Made by a program: the position numbers and the translations under genes
Shown: positions 24,401-32,581 of the stretch, in pieces
Layout: every line of letters starts with the position of its first letter
How positions within the stretch are numbered: position 1 is the first letter of the stretch
DNA from: an uncultured Bacteroidota bacterium
GTDB lineage: Bacteria > Bacteroidota > Bacteroidia > UKL13-3
Reading direction: 5' to 3'
Assembly: GCA_903927505.1 (NCBI GenBank)
Contig: CAIYNF010000079.1
Span: 1-39,750, forward strand
Length of the DNA: 39,750 nucleotides
Notes under the pieces: generated by a model
The model's database searches: none
Told to the model about the DNA's origin: nothing
The model's input: the letters and a program-made list of their open reading frames with translations, nothing else

Positions 24401-27400
24401 ATATAGATTATATTGAAATGTGGGTGATGGATCCATTTGCAGATAAGCCTGCCAGTGTTGACCGTGGTTATTTGTATATCAATTTAGGAAATATATCGGA
24501 AGATTTATTGCGCGATAACCGCCGTTCTGCAGAGAATGGCATGCCTAAAAATAATACGCCAGAACAAATTTCACAAATAGATACCACGGCATGGGGAAGG
24601 GTACCAAGAGCACCCGTAATTAATTATGCTTTTGATGCAGATCCCAATGTGCGCAAGAACCAAGATATTGGAATGGACGGACTTTCAGACGAAGGAGAGC
24701 GTACTTATTTTAATGATGTTTATGTGCAAAAAGTATTGGCAAAATATGGCCCAACTTCTACTGCTTATATTGCCGCCAATGATGATCCATCAAATGATAA
24801 TTACCATTATTATTTAGGAACTGATTACGATAACAAAAAGGTTGGTTTATTAGACAGGTATAAAAAATATAACCGCCACCAAGGCAACTCACCAACGGTA
24901 GATCAAAGTCCGGAAGCATACCCAACTGCGGCCACCAACGTGCCCGATAACGAAGATTTGAACCGCGATTATACCGTAAATGGGGTAGAAGAATATTTCC
25001 AATATAAAATTGAAGTAGCGCGTGATGCCTTTATTATTGGTAGAAATTTTGTTACAGATACCTTAACCACCAATGCCAAATTTATTAATGGCGATTATGC
25101 GGCAGAAAAGTGGTACCAATTAAAAGTTCCTGTGCGCGAATTTGAGCGCAAGGTGGGTGAGATCAACGATTTTAAATCTATCCGTTTTATCCGCATGTAC
25201 ATGCGTGGTTTTGCCGAACCTACCATTATGCGTTTTGCAACATTGCAATTGGTTCGAGCCGACTGGAGAAAATATTTGAGCAATTTAGAAGCGGGTGGAG
25301 AGCACAAGCCAATTGACCCAACCGACAATACACAATTTGTAGTTTCAACCGTAAATATTGAAAAGAACGGAAGGCGCGAACCTATTAAATACATTATGCC
25401 TCCGGGCATTCAGCGTGAGATAGATTTTAGCTCACCTACCAGCATTCAACAGAACGAACAATCTATTAGTTTACTTACTTGCAATTTAAAAGATGGCGAT
25501 GCCCGTGGGGTGTTTAAAAACTCAAATGTTGATTTACGCCAATATGGAAAGTTGCGTTTGTTTGTGCATGCAGAAGGAGAGAATTTAAAGAACGATGAGC
25601 TTACCGCATTTTTCCGTTTTGGTACCGATTTAACCAATAACTATTACGAGTTTGAAATTCCTTTGCAGGTGACGCCAAGCCAAGCCAGCGATGCCAGTGT
25701 AATTTGGCCAAGTGCCAATGAAATGACCATTTTGTTGGAGGAAATGATTAATACCAAAATTGCCCGAACCAATGCAGGATTTGCTTTTACAGCACCCTTT
25801 AGCAGGCAAATTGGAAATGCTACTTATACGGTGGTGGGTATGCCAGATTTTAGTCAGCTCAAGGTAATGATGATGGGGGTAAAAAATCCTAAACGCAGAC
25901 CTGGAAGTTCTACCGATGACGGTTTACCAAAATGTGCGGAGGTTTGGTTCAATGAGTTGCGCATGACAGATTTTAACACACGAGGTGGAGATGCTGCTAC
26001 GGGTAGGGTTTTGGCCAAGTTAGCAGATTTTGGAAGTGTGCAATTGAGTGGTTCTTATAAGAGTGTAGGTTGGGGTGGTATAGATAAAAAATTGGTTGAA
26101 CGTAACATGGCCGATAATTACATTTACGATTTACAAACCAATTTTGAATTGGGAAAATTCTTCCCAAAAACTTCCGGAATTTCATTGCCATTTTTCTTCT
26201 CTTATGGCAATACTTTGGTAAGGCCTTTTTATAATCCCTTGAATCCCGATACCAAATTACAAAAGGAAATTGCAGAAACCACCAATCCAGAACGCAGTGA
26301 TCAAATTAGCCGAGCGGCTGATGATTTAACCACACGAAAGAGCTTTAATTTTACCAATGTAAGAAAGAACAGGGTAGGAGCTAAAACGGCCTATCCATGG
26401 GATATTGAGAACTTTTCGTTTACCTATTCTTACAATGAAATTTTTAGAAGAAACCAAACCTTAGAATATAACCTCACGCAAAATTATAAGGGCATGGTTT
26501 CCTATACTTATAATTTTGTGAACAAGCCTTTTGAGCCATTTAAATCTATTAAAAATAAGAACCTAGAAATTATCAAGGACTTTAATTTTAATTACATGCC
26601 AGCCAGTTGGGGTATGCGTGCAGAGGCAGATAGAAGGTATGGTGAATTGCTAAACAGAAACAATGATAGCAGGGAAACAGTTTTACCTGTTTTATATGAT
26701 AAGATGTTTACCATGCGCAGGTATTATGAGTTACGGTACGATATTACCAAAAACGTAAAGCTCGATTACAATGCAAGCAATGATTCTAGGGTAGATGAAC
26801 CTTTTGGGAAAATAAGTGCTGCCACCCCAGAGAAACAAGACTCTATTCGCCAGAATTTTTGGAATGGCGGACGTACCACTAAGTTTGACCAAACCACCAG
26901 GCTCAATGTAAATATACCGGTAAACAAATTGCCGTATATGCAATGGGTAAGTCAGTTGAGTTATACATATAGTGCCAACTTTCAATGGTTGCAGGCACCT
27001 CCGGCCGCAGACAGTTTGGGTAATACCATTCAGAACTCCAAGCAAGAACAATGGAATTTGAATTTAATTTTTGTGCAGTTCTACAACAAGTTTGGTATTT
27101 ATAGAAAAGTAACCAATCCTAAACAAGCAGCGGCATCTAAACAAAAACCTAAAAACCTAGAAGTACAAACGGAAGGTGGTAAAGATGCCAAGGCAAAAGC
27201 GGCAAAAGAACAGAATACGCGCGATCATTACCCTATTTGGGTGGTTGCACCCATTAAACTTTTAACCATGGTTAAAAATGCTGGCGGAACTTATTCTACT
27301 ACCAATGGTACTGCTTTGCCAGGCTTCTATCCGAGGCCTCAGTTTTTTGGTCAGAATTTTAACAATGGCGGACCAGGTTTTGATTTTATTTTTGGCATGC

Positions 27401-28587
27401 AGGATCCTAACTTTAGGTTCAAGGCGGCCGAAAATGGTTGGATCAGCAAGGATCCCAGGATTGTAAGTCCTTATATACAAAATTACCAAGAGGCCATTAC
27501 TGCGCGTGCCTTAATTGAACCTATTGAAGATTTTAGAATTGAAATCAACGCATCAAAAAATTACTCTAAAAATTTAACCGCCTATTTTAGGTATGATCCG
27601 GATAGCAATGATGGTATGTACAGGGATTTTGGTAAGCCAGTAGAAATGGGCAGTTACAGCATTAGTTACAGTGTAATTAGAACAGCATTTTCTAAAGAAG
27701 ACAATAATGGTGTGAGCGAAGTGTTTAAACAATTTGAGGCCAATAGGCTTGATATTGCCAAACGTTTGGCTTTGCAAAGAGGGGTGGGTATTCCAACAGA
27801 TACTTTCCCAACAGGCTATGGTCCTTACCAACAAGATGTTTTGATTCCCGCATTTTTAGCTGCCTACAGAGGCGTTTCAACCAGTAGTATAGGCTTAACA
27901 CCTTTTCAAAATTTACCTATTCCAAATTGGAAAGTAACCTATAATGGCTTGAGCAAAATTGCAGCTATCAAAGAATTTGCATCCAATATAAATATTCAAT
28001 CGGGTTACCAGAGTACTTATAATGTTTCTGGCTTTCAAACCGTAATGGATACTACCAGAAACACCACTTTGAGTTCAGATTTTGCGCCAAGTTATGTGAT
28101 TCGTCAGATCTCCATTACAGAACGTTTTGGTCCGCTTATAGGAATAGATGTAACTTTGGTGAGTAACATTACCACCAGCTTTAAATACAACCGCGATAGA
28201 ACCATGAATTTGGCTTTAGGCAACAGGCAATTGAACGAACAAAAAGGTACAGAGTTTGTGTTTGGTATTGGTTATAGAACCAACAAATTGGTATTGCCAT
28301 TTATGATTGGTGGTAGGAAAAAAATGTTGAAGAACGATATCAATTTCCGATTTGATTTTACCATTCGTGAGAACCAAACCAAGGTGCGTAATTTAGATAG
28401 ACCAACCAATGAACCTTTATCTGGTCAAAATGTATTGAGCATTAAGCCTACCATTGATTACAGTATCAATGAGAAATTGATGTTGCGTATTTTCTACGAC
28501 CGCAGAAGAACCAATCCGTATACATCCAATTCATTCCCAACTATTATTACCAGCGGAGGATTTTCTATTCGCTATACCATTCAATAA
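21415..28587 (+). CDS. sprA: SprA/Sov, type IX secretion outer-membrane translocon
   Basis: Protein of 2390 residues, the length expected for SprA, which forms a giant single-chain beta-barrel that exports type IX substrates across the outer membrane. The start is TTG 21415, with an N-terminal hydrophobic segment (FLLPLTFVLTLVW); no ATG fits. Characteristic segments: DIRPRGTAEVIFAGNFNTVRNP, RQQKTGQFDFKQKIQLNV, GDKLKVNMNYDTEATFEFEN and IKKIELGNVSLPLNSSLIQG near the N-terminus. Further along come SSLFGVKTTMQFGKL, SGEYARLIPG with TAYLDDFEGAE, and a C-terminal strand-rich region ending GGFSIRYTI. A lysine/alanine-rich loop near 27120-27220 (about residues 1900-1935) is low-complexity and probably a flexible extracellular or periplasmic loop. 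Lies between ruvA and an O-methyltransferase, 2 bp from the latter. Confidence 0.97.
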   Translation: MYRSSKLTYLRFLLPLTFVLTLVWDATPRSEINRARDFSLAPPDSSEKTKLKYPIRDKKAYETQGKKHPLDLSEPAIIKEKYTLDQEQLKYNKTSKIGSLDYKLPASTSVSDQLKASGAQSNKDYFRQRAQAQNFTKGNGLLPQLNIGNKVVDKIFGNGIIDIRPRGTAEVIFAGNFNTVRNPAFSLRQQKTGQFDFKQKIQLNVTGQVGDKLKVNMNYDTEATFEFENQMKLDFGGKDDDIIKKIELGNVSLPLNSSLIQGSSSLFGVKTTMQFGKLTVTGVVSQQRGKTQETELAGGTTTTKFDIQCDAYDMNRHYFLAHYFRDNYELWLNKLPFIGSPVVITRVEAWVTNRSGSFEQSRDVIGFADMGEGKHRDNKFWTVNGGPDLGSGVNNLYDPSNYQTYLNGYGNPALAAKFRASYEIENQLSADLATTGLRPISQYQAINFARQLGPNEFNFNARLGYISLNQALNNDDVLCVAYEGTINGIPFKVGDFSMDIPRNVDKPEVLFLKMLKGPSLRPDLPIWDLMMKNVYSLGSFQVQPKDFKLNLVYADDPSGSDLSYLPVKNEPYLSNLPLLNVFNVDNMNTMQEPVSDGLFDFVEGVTVNSQTGRVFLPTVEPFGKYLQAKFVNDPNLASYYCFFALYDSTRFSAVQQPQYNKFFLRGSYQGSSTNEISLGSTNVPRGSVRVTSNGAPLTENSDYIVDYNLGRVKIVNTALLNSGAVIKVSSESNNLFQIQQKSLMGARFDYKYSPNLVLGSTFMYLNERPLTPKVNIGEEPISNMIVGVDGTYTTQSRFLTKLVDKLPFIETKELSNITISGEYARLIPGIQSSLIQNGTAYLDDFEGAETPFDLRMGNTWALASTPQGQPDNFPEGNSLNKLEYGFKRANLSWYTIATTFYRNDAFTPLHLKNDPASLSIHATREVLQQDVFKNKQIQQGLPTTLPTFDLSFHPSEKGPYNFNVNDLNEDGTLRNPRSNWGGVMRKIDQNDFEQANIDYIEMWVMDPFADKPASVDRGYLYINLGNISEDLLRDNRRSAENGMPKNNTPEQISQIDTTAWGRVPRAPVINYAFDADPNVRKNQDIGMDGLSDEGERTYFNDVYVQKVLAKYGPTSTAYIAANDDPSNDNYHYYLGTDYDNKKVGLLDRYKKYNRHQGNSPTVDQSPEAYPTAATNVPDNEDLNRDYTVNGVEEYFQYKIEVARDAFIIGRNFVTDTLTTNAKFINGDYAAEKWYQLKVPVREFERKVGEINDFKSIRFIRMYMRGFAEPTIMRFATLQLVRADWRKYLSNLEAGGEHKPIDPTDNTQFVVSTVNIEKNGRREPIKYIMPPGIQREIDFSSPTSIQQNEQSISLLTCNLKDGDARGVFKNSNVDLRQYGKLRLFVHAEGENLKNDELTAFFRFGTDLTNNYYEFEIPLQVTPSQASDASVIWPSANEMTILLEEMINTKIARTNAGFAFTAPFSRQIGNATYTVVGMPDFSQLKVMMMGVKNPKRRPGSSTDDGLPKCAEVWFNELRMTDFNTRGGDAATGRVLAKLADFGSVQLSGSYKSVGWGGIDKKLVERNMADNYIYDLQTNFELGKFFPKTSGISLPFFFSYGNTLVRPFYNPLNPDTKLQKEIAETTNPERSDQISRAADDLTTRKSFNFTNVRKNRVGAKTAYPWDIENFSFTYSYNEIFRRNQTLEYNLTQNYKGMVSYTYNFVNKPFEPFKSIKNKNLEIIKDFNFNYMPASWGMRAEADRRYGELLNRNNDSRETVLPVLYDKMFTMRRYYELRYDITKNVKLDYNASNDSRVDEPFGKISAATPEKQDSIRQNFWNGGRTTKFDQTTRLNVNIPVNKLPYMQWVSQLSYTYSANFQWLQAPPAADSLGNTIQNSKQEQWNLNLIFVQFYNKFGIYRKVTNPKQAAASKQKPKNLEVQTEGGKDAKAKAAKEQNTRDHYPIWVVAPIKLLTMVKNAGGTYSTTNGTALPGFYPRPQFFGQNFNNGGPGFDFIFGMQDPNFRFKAAENGWISKDPRIVSPYIQNYQEAITARALIEPIEDFRIEINASKNYSKNLTAYFRYDPDSNDGMYRDFGKPVEMGSYSISYSVIRTAFSKEDNNGVSEVFKQFEANRLDIAKRLALQRGVGIPTDTFPTGYGPYQQDVLIPAFLAAYRGVSTSSIGLTPFQNLPIPNWKVTYNGLSKIAAIKEFASNINIQSGYQSTYNVSGFQTVMDTTRNTTLSSDFAPSYVIRQISITERFGPLIGIDVTLVSNITTSFKYNRDRTMNLALGNRQLNEQKGTEFVFGIGYRTNKLVLPFMIGGRKKMLKNDINFRFDFTIRENQTKVRNLDRPTNEPLSGQNVLSIKPTIDYSINEKLMLRIFYDRRRTNPYTSNSFPTIITSGGFSIRYTIQ

Positions 28588-28589
28588 CA

Positions 28590-29234
28590 ATGGATTTTTT
28601 GTCTGATAATTTGCAAGCGTATTGTGAGGCACATAGTGCCGAGGAGCCTGCAGTATTAAAGAAACTCAATAGGCATACCCATGCCCAAGTATTGCAGCCA
28701 CGTATGCTCAGCGGGCATTTGCAAGGCCGTTTTTTAGCCCTATTAAGCAGTTTGGTTCGACCCAAATATATTTTAGAAATAGGCACTTATACGGGCTATT
28801 CTGCCTTGTGCCTTGCAGAAGGTTTAGCCGAGGGAGGAAAACTTATTACCATTGATGTAAACCCCGAATTAGAGGACATGGTAAATAGCTTTATAGCAGA
28901 AGCTGGAATGGCAGGAAAAATTCAGCATATTATTGGCGATGCTTACCAAGTAATTAGAACTTTGCCCCAAACATTTGATATGGTTTTTATAGATGCAGAT
29001 AAGAGCAGCTATGCCAAGTATTATGATTTGGTGATAGAGAAACTCAATCCTGGTGGAATTATTTTGGCCGATAATGTTTTGTGGAGCGGCAAAATAGTGG
29101 ATGAAAAAGCCATTGCCAAAGACCGGGACACCCAGTTATTGGATGCCTTTAACAAAAAGGTGAATGCCGACGAAAGAGTGACATGCATGCTGCTTCCCTT
29201 GCGCGATGGTATGATGATGATTAGAAAGAAGTAA
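28590..29234 (+). CDS. class I SAM-dependent O-methyltransferase
   Basis: Protein of 214 residues of the caffeoyl-CoA/catechol O-methyltransferase-like family. The SAM site is ILEIGTYTGYSALCLAEGL (motif I), LITIDVNPE follows, and the metal-dependent signature is DMVFIDADKSSYAKYYDLV. Post-motif LNPGGIILADNVLWSGKI is also diagnostic. The start HTHAQVLQPRMLSGHLQGRFLALL matches bacterial members such as YrrM-type tRNA methyltransferases. The substrate is unknown: both tRNA uridine modification and small-molecule catechols are possible. It begins 2 bp after sprA, so it is probably on the same transcript, and it is convergent with the inositol monophosphatase gene. Confidence 0.92.
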   Translation: MDFLSDNLQAYCEAHSAEEPAVLKKLNRHTHAQVLQPRMLSGHLQGRFLALLSSLVRPKYILEIGTYTGYSALCLAEGLAEGGKLITIDVNPELEDMVNSFIAEAGMAGKIQHIIGDAYQVIRTLPQTFDMVFIDADKSSYAKYYDLVIEKLNPGGIILADNVLWSGKIVDEKAIAKDRDTQLLDAFNKKVNADERVTCMLLPLRDGMMMIRKK

Positions 29235-29238
29235 GCAA

Positions 29239-30036
29239 TTATTTATTAAAATTTTCTTGGATTACTCCAGCAAAAGCTGGGTATAAGGCCTTAGACGAAG
29301 CAATGATAGATTTGCTAAATACGCAATCTGTAGCCCCTTCAAAGGTACTTACAAGGCCACCTGCTTCTTCAATTAAGCAAATGCCGCCGGCAATGTCCCA
29401 AGGGCTTAAGCCGTATTCAAAAAAACCATCAAAACGCCCACAGGCGGTATAGGCAAGATCTATGGCAGCACTGCCCATGCGGCGCATGCCTTGTGAGTTT
29501 TTCATGAAATACTTCAGTGTATTGAGGTATTGGTCCATGGCTTTAAAATCATAATACGGAAATCCTGTTGCCAATAATGATTTGTTTAAATCTGGGTTGT
29601 TTTTAACAGAGATGCGGTGCCCGTTTAACCAAGCGCCACCATTTTGCCAGGCATAAAACATTTCGTCTTTGTTTACTTCATATACCACACCCATTACCAC
29701 TTTGTTTTGGTGCATGAGCCCAATGCTTACGCTGTATACGGGCAAATCGTGAATAAAATTGGTGGTACCATCTAAAGGGTCTATGATCCACATCCATTCT
29801 TTTTGTTCGGTGGCAATGGTTTGTTCTTCTGTAATAAAGCCAGCATCTGGCAAAATTTTAGAGAGACCTTTTACCAATAATTCCTCTGCAGTTTTATCTA
29901 CATAGCTTACCAATTGGTTGAAACTTTTTATTTCAACTGCGCCCATAGAAAAGTTTTGACGTTCTGTTTTAATGAGCGTACCGGCCTCGCCAGCCACAAG
30001 GCAGGCATTTTGGCAAATGGTTTTTAGGTCTTGCAT
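29239..30036 (-). CDS. suhB: inositol monophosphatase family protein (SuhB-like)
   Basis: Protein of 265 residues. The metal/phosphate motifs are in order: acidic pair E70-E71 in ITEEQ, IDPLDGTTNFIHDLP (D86, D89) and the C-terminal LSPWDIAGGICLIEEAGG. Length and KSFNQLVSYVDKTAEELL near the N-terminus are normal for Mg2+-dependent inositol-1-monophosphatases, some of which hydrolyse other sugar or nucleotide phosphates. The GEE-type loop is ITEEQ. Substrate in this organism is not determined; many Bacteroidota have inositol lipids but nothing here links to that. It is convergent with the O-methyltransferase gene (4 bp between stops) and divergent from recR. Confidence 0.93.
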   Translation of the reverse strand: MQDLKTICQNACLVAGEAGTLIKTERQNFSMGAVEIKSFNQLVSYVDKTAEELLVKGLSKILPDAGFITEEQTIATEQKEWMWIIDPLDGTTNFIHDLPVYSVSIGLMHQNKVVMGVVYEVNKDEMFYAWQNGGAWLNGHRISVKNNPDLNKSLLATGFPYYDFKAMDQYLNTLKYFMKNSQGMRRMGSAAIDLAYTACGRFDGFFEYGLSPWDIAGGICLIEEAGGLVSTFEGATDCVFSKSIIASSKALYPAFAGVIQENFNK

Positions 30037-30084
30037 TGTTATTTATTTGGTGGGTAAAATTAAGTGAAAGGTTAAATATATTCA

Positions 30085-30107
30085 GCACAATTCTGCTAAT
30101 ATTGTGC
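30085..30107 (+). promoter_or_regulatory. dyad and -7-like element before recR
   Basis: GCACAAT (30085-30091) and ATTGTGC (30101-30107) form a perfect 7-bp inverted repeat with a 9-bp spacer. TAATATTG (30097-30104), one mismatch from TAnnTTTG, overlaps the right arm, 7 bp before the recR ATG. This is an operator-like arrangement, but no regulator is known. Confidence 0.4.
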
Positions 30108-30111
30108 ACGC

Positions 30112-30717
30112 ATGAATTATCCATCTTCCCTCATTGAAGAGGCAGTAAACGAATTGTCTAAGTTTCCCGGTATAGGTAAAAAATCTGCCTTGCGCATGGT
30201 ATTGTTTTTGTTGAAGCAAGAAGAGGCGGAAGTGGTAAAGATGGGAGATGCCATTATTAAGTTGCGCAAGGAAATTAAATTTTGCACGCGCTGCAACAAT
30301 GTGAGTGATGCCGAACTTTGCAATATTTGTGAAAATCCAAAACGCGATCAGCAGACCATTTGTGTGGTAGAAGATTTACGCGATGTAATGGCCATAGAAA
30401 ACACCAATCAGTTTCATGGCACTTACCATGTATTGGGTGGTTTAATTAATCCTATTCAAGGAATTGGTCCGGAGCAGCTTAAAATAGACAGTTTAATAAA
30501 ACGTGTAAAGGAAACAGATGCAAAAGAAATTATTATGGCCCTTAGTGCCAATATGGAGGGCGATACTACGGTATTTTATTTGAGCAGAAAATTGCAGACC
30601 CTACCGGTGAAAATTAGCACCATTTCTAGGGGTATAGCCGTTGGCGGCGAATTAGAATACGCCGATGAAATTACTTTGGGACGTTCTATTTTAGGTAGAA
30701 TTCCTTATTCGGTGTAA
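30112..30717 (+). CDS. recR: recombination protein RecR
   Basis: Protein of 201 residues with the three RecR modules: an N-terminal helix-hairpin-helix (KFPGIGKKSALRM), a four-cysteine zinc finger (C58, C61, C70, C73) and a Toprim domain (ICVVEDLRDVMAIE, then the conserved YHVLGGLINPIQGIGP). The C-terminal IAVGGELEYADEITLGRSI is the Walker B-like/Toprim end. It works with RecO to load RecA at gaps. It sits between a divergent inositol monophosphatase gene and a convergent toxin-antitoxin pair, so it is probably a single-gene unit. Confidence 0.97.
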   Translation: MNYPSSLIEEAVNELSKFPGIGKKSALRMVLFLLKQEEAEVVKMGDAIIKLRKEIKFCTRCNNVSDAELCNICENPKRDQQTICVVEDLRDVMAIENTNQFHGTYHVLGGLINPIQGIGPEQLKIDSLIKRVKETDAKEIIMALSANMEGDTTVFYLSRKLQTLPVKISTISRGIAVGGELEYADEITLGRSILGRIPYSV

Positions 30718-30779
30718 ATTGTCTAAAGGATTCCAATTACCTATATTACAAATAACTGAAAACGTATTTTTGTTTACTA

Positions 30780-31070
30780 TTATGGCCTTTTATTTGGATC
30801 TCTTTTGCCATGAAAGCAAGATAATATTCTTACTAAATTTTGCGTTTCGTCGATTACAAAAAACAATGAATATGGGAATTTATTTATTTTAAGGGAGCGA
30901 ACATTTCTATAACGCACACTAAAAAAAGGATTGTTTTCTAAATTATGATAAGCCTCTTGAAGGCTATTAATAAAGCTTTTTGGCGCGTTTGAACTGTATA
31001 ATGAATAATAATCAATAGCAATTTCAATTTCCATTTGCGCGCGTGGCGAAATGATAATTTTAAAGGCCAT
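30780..31070 (-). CDS. RelE/ParE-family toxin
   Basis: Protein of 96 residues from ATG 31070 (MAFKIIISPRAQ); an in-frame ATG at 31079 adds three residues. The ParE/RelE signature is visible: FKIIISPRAQMEIEIAIDYY, SFINSLQEAYHNLENNPFFSVRYRNVRSLKINKFPY and FFVIDETQNLVRILSCFHGKRDP. It lacks a typical antitoxin-binding tail of its own and is paired with the upstream gene, whose 3' end overlaps its start by 11 bp. ParE-like members poison gyrase and RelE-like members cut mRNA on the ribosome; I cannot tell which from sequence alone. It is convergent with recR. Confidence 0.87.
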   Translation of the reverse strand: MAFKIIISPRAQMEIEIAIDYYSLYSSNAPKSFINSLQEAYHNLENNPFFSVRYRNVRSLKINKFPYSLFFVIDETQNLVRILSCFHGKRDPNKRP

Positions 31071-31296
31071 ATTTTTCATTCAGCTGCTTAATGGATTCCT
31101 CTCCTGTGAGGTATGTGCTTTCGTCTTCTTGTAAACGCTCTTCCAGAATTGTTTTCATTTCTGCACTTAATTCAAAATCTACTTCTGTTTCTTCCACAAT
31201 TATGGTTATGGCCTTTGATTTGAAAGTGGCTTTAATTGCATCTAATATATCAGTGTTTACTTCTTGGGCAGATGTTAAATGATACGTTGTATACAT
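31060..31296 (-). CDS. antitoxin-like partner of the RelE/ParE toxin
   Basis: Protein of 78 residues (MYTTYHLTSAQEVNTDIL). The middle VNTDILDAIKATFKSKAITIIVEET and acidic C-terminal half (LEERLQEDESTYLTGEESIKQLNEKYGL) match the layout of small Bacteroidota addiction-module antitoxins: an N-terminal beta-helix part and a toxin-wrapping tail. I see no ribbon-helix-helix or Phd-type DNA-binding motif. It overlaps the toxin start and is first in the operon, as usual for such pairs. An imperfect dyad CTGT...ACAG at 31322-31335 upstream could be an operator. Confidence 0.75.
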   Translation of the reverse strand: MYTTYHLTSAQEVNTDILDAIKATFKSKAITIIVEETEVDFELSAEMKTILEERLQEDESTYLTGEESIKQLNEKYGL

Positions 31297-31606
31297 ATAG
31301 TTTTTAATTAAGTAGTTAGGTCTGTTAAATTACAGGCTGAAATTTACTATTATTTAAATTAAATTTAGTTATTTTATAAATTATGTGCAAGTATACCTTC
31401 CTGTCCATGAAATTCACTTCTTTCATTATATCTTTAATTAAACTAACTTTATTTATTTTTAGTTCAAAATTAAATTATTCAGTGTTTTCTTATTATAAAA
31501 CCCTCTTTGTCAAACATTTTACCGTAAACAATTGGCTCTATAAATATTTTATTGTAAAATTATGAATTAATTGGTTCGGCACAATAGAAAATCAAAGCTT
31601 TTAACG

Positions 31607-31624
31607 AAATGATAATTATCATTT
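31607..31624. promoter_or_regulatory. 18-bp perfect dyad, Fur-box-like
   Basis: AAATGATAATTATCATTT is a perfect 18-bp palindrome, 22 bp upstream of the nuo -7-like element, so it covers the -33 region. It contains the GATAAT/ATTATC hexamers of Fur-type operators, but with the arms overlapping rather than separated. Any Fur-family regulator (Fur, Zur or PerR) is possible; this is inference. Confidence 0.45.
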
Positions 31625-31645
31625 TAAAACAAAAGATTTTTAATG

Positions 31646-31653
31646 CATCTTTG
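31646..31653 (+). promoter_or_regulatory. -7-like element of the nuo operon
   Basis: CATCTTTG, one mismatch from TAnnTTTG, 35 bp before nuoA. A second weaker candidate, AATATTTG (31657-31664), is a little closer. Confidence 0.4.
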
Positions 31654-31688
31654 GGATACAACAATCAATATTTGTAAATAAAAACCAT

Positions 31689-32039
31689 ATGGGATCAGGT
31701 TCTTTAATTTCACTTATTCTTGCCGCAGTTGCTTTTTCTGCTGGCGGTTTAGCAGTAGCAAAATTTCTTACCAAAGGAAGTACCAATTCGCAAAAGGGTC
31801 AAACCTACGAATGTGGCGTTCCTACTAGTGGTTCGCCATGGAATCAATTTCATGTGGGCTACTATTTATTTGCCCTCATCTTTTTAATTTTTGATGTGGA
31901 ATTGGTATTTATGTACCCTTGGGCAGTAGTGGTAAAAAAAGTAGGGATGCCTGCTTTATTTGAAATACTTGTATTCGTATTTATTTTGTTCATGGGATTT
32001 TTATATGCCCATAAAAAAGGAGCTTTAAAATGGATGTAA
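31689..32039 (+). CDS. nuoA: NADH-quinone oxidoreductase subunit A
   Basis: Protein of 116 residues with three membrane helices. The loop between the first two holds the NuoA signature [24 protein letters not shown], with the conserved cysteine near the quinone site. Next is [22 protein letters not shown], including the acidic FDVE conserved in all complex I NuoA/ND3. It is the first gene of the operon and overlaps nuoB by 10 bp. Confidence 0.97.
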   Translation: MGSGSLISLILAAVAFSAGGLAVAKFLTKGSTNSQKGQTYECGVPTSGSPWNQFHVGYYLFALIFLIFDVELVFMYPWAVVVKKVGMPALFEILVFVFILFMGFLYAHKKGALKWM

Positions 32040-32581
32040 AAATTACCCAACCCTCTTTACCCTTTCCGGGTAGCATTCAAGACACCCCCGGAGGTGGCAT
32101 TGTATTAAGTAAATTAGATGATGTAATTAATTGGGCGCGCTCCAATTCTGTTTGGCCTTTAACCTTTGCCACCAGTTGCTGTGGTATTGAAATGATGAGC
32201 GCGGCTTCTGCCAAATATGATTTTAGCAGGTTTGGTTTTGAAGTTGCCCGCGCTACACCTAGGCAAGCCGATGTTATCATTATTGCCGGAACCATTGTAA
32301 ACAAAATGGCACCGGTTTTAAAACGTTTGTACGACCAAATGCCCGATCCAAAATATGTGATTGCCATGGGTGCTTGTGCCATTAGTGGTGGTCCGTTTTT
32401 TTACAATACCTATTCGGTGGTAAAAGGGGCAGATCATATTATTCCAGTGGATGTATACATTGCTGGTTGTCCGCCTCGGCCGGAAGCCTTGCTGCATGCC
32501 TTAATTACTTTACAAGAAAAAATTAGAAGTGGTTTAACGCGCGATCAAATTCGTGCTCAATTTTCTGAAGATGGGAAATGA
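32030..32581 (+). CDS. nuoB: NADH-quinone oxidoreductase subunit B (N2 cluster)
   Basis: Protein of 183 residues carrying the four cysteines of the terminal N2 [4Fe-4S] cluster: C50 and C51 in [10 protein letters not shown]116 in GACAISGG and C147 in [10 protein letters not shown]. It passes electrons to quinone at the interface with NuoD and NuoH. The start overlaps the nuoA end by 10 bp, and the C-terminus overlaps nuoC by 11 bp, indicating translational coupling. Confidence 0.98.
   Translation: MDVKITQPSLPFPGSIQDTPGGGIVLSKLDDVINWARSNSVWPLTFATSCCGIEMMSAASAKYDFSRFGFEVARATPRQADVIIIAGTIVNKMAPVLKRLYDQMPDPKYVIAMGACAISGGPFFYNTYSVVKGADHIIPVDVYIAGCPPRPEALLHALITLQEKIRSGLTRDQIRAQFSEDGK

Larger units (their letters stand above)
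31297..31688. other. AT-rich intergenic region upstream of nuoA
   Basis: 392 bp with no convincing gene. A 60-codon forward frame at 31383-31565 is only low-complexity AT-rich sequence. The region holds the upstream side of the toxin-antitoxin promoter, the 18-bp dyad at 31607-31624 and the nuo -7-like element. One half-type GGTTCG motif is at 31573. Confidence 0.6.

Noticed and set aside
22000-28587. Possible frameshifts or transfer signs in the very long sprA gene
   Set aside because: The frame is open over 2390 codons with consistent codon use and no shift in base composition that I can see.
31383-31565. 60-codon forward open frame with a hydrophobic product
   Set aside because: Low-complexity AT-rich intergenic sequence with Phe/Ile/Lys/Tyr-rich translation, no promoter, no recognisable motif.
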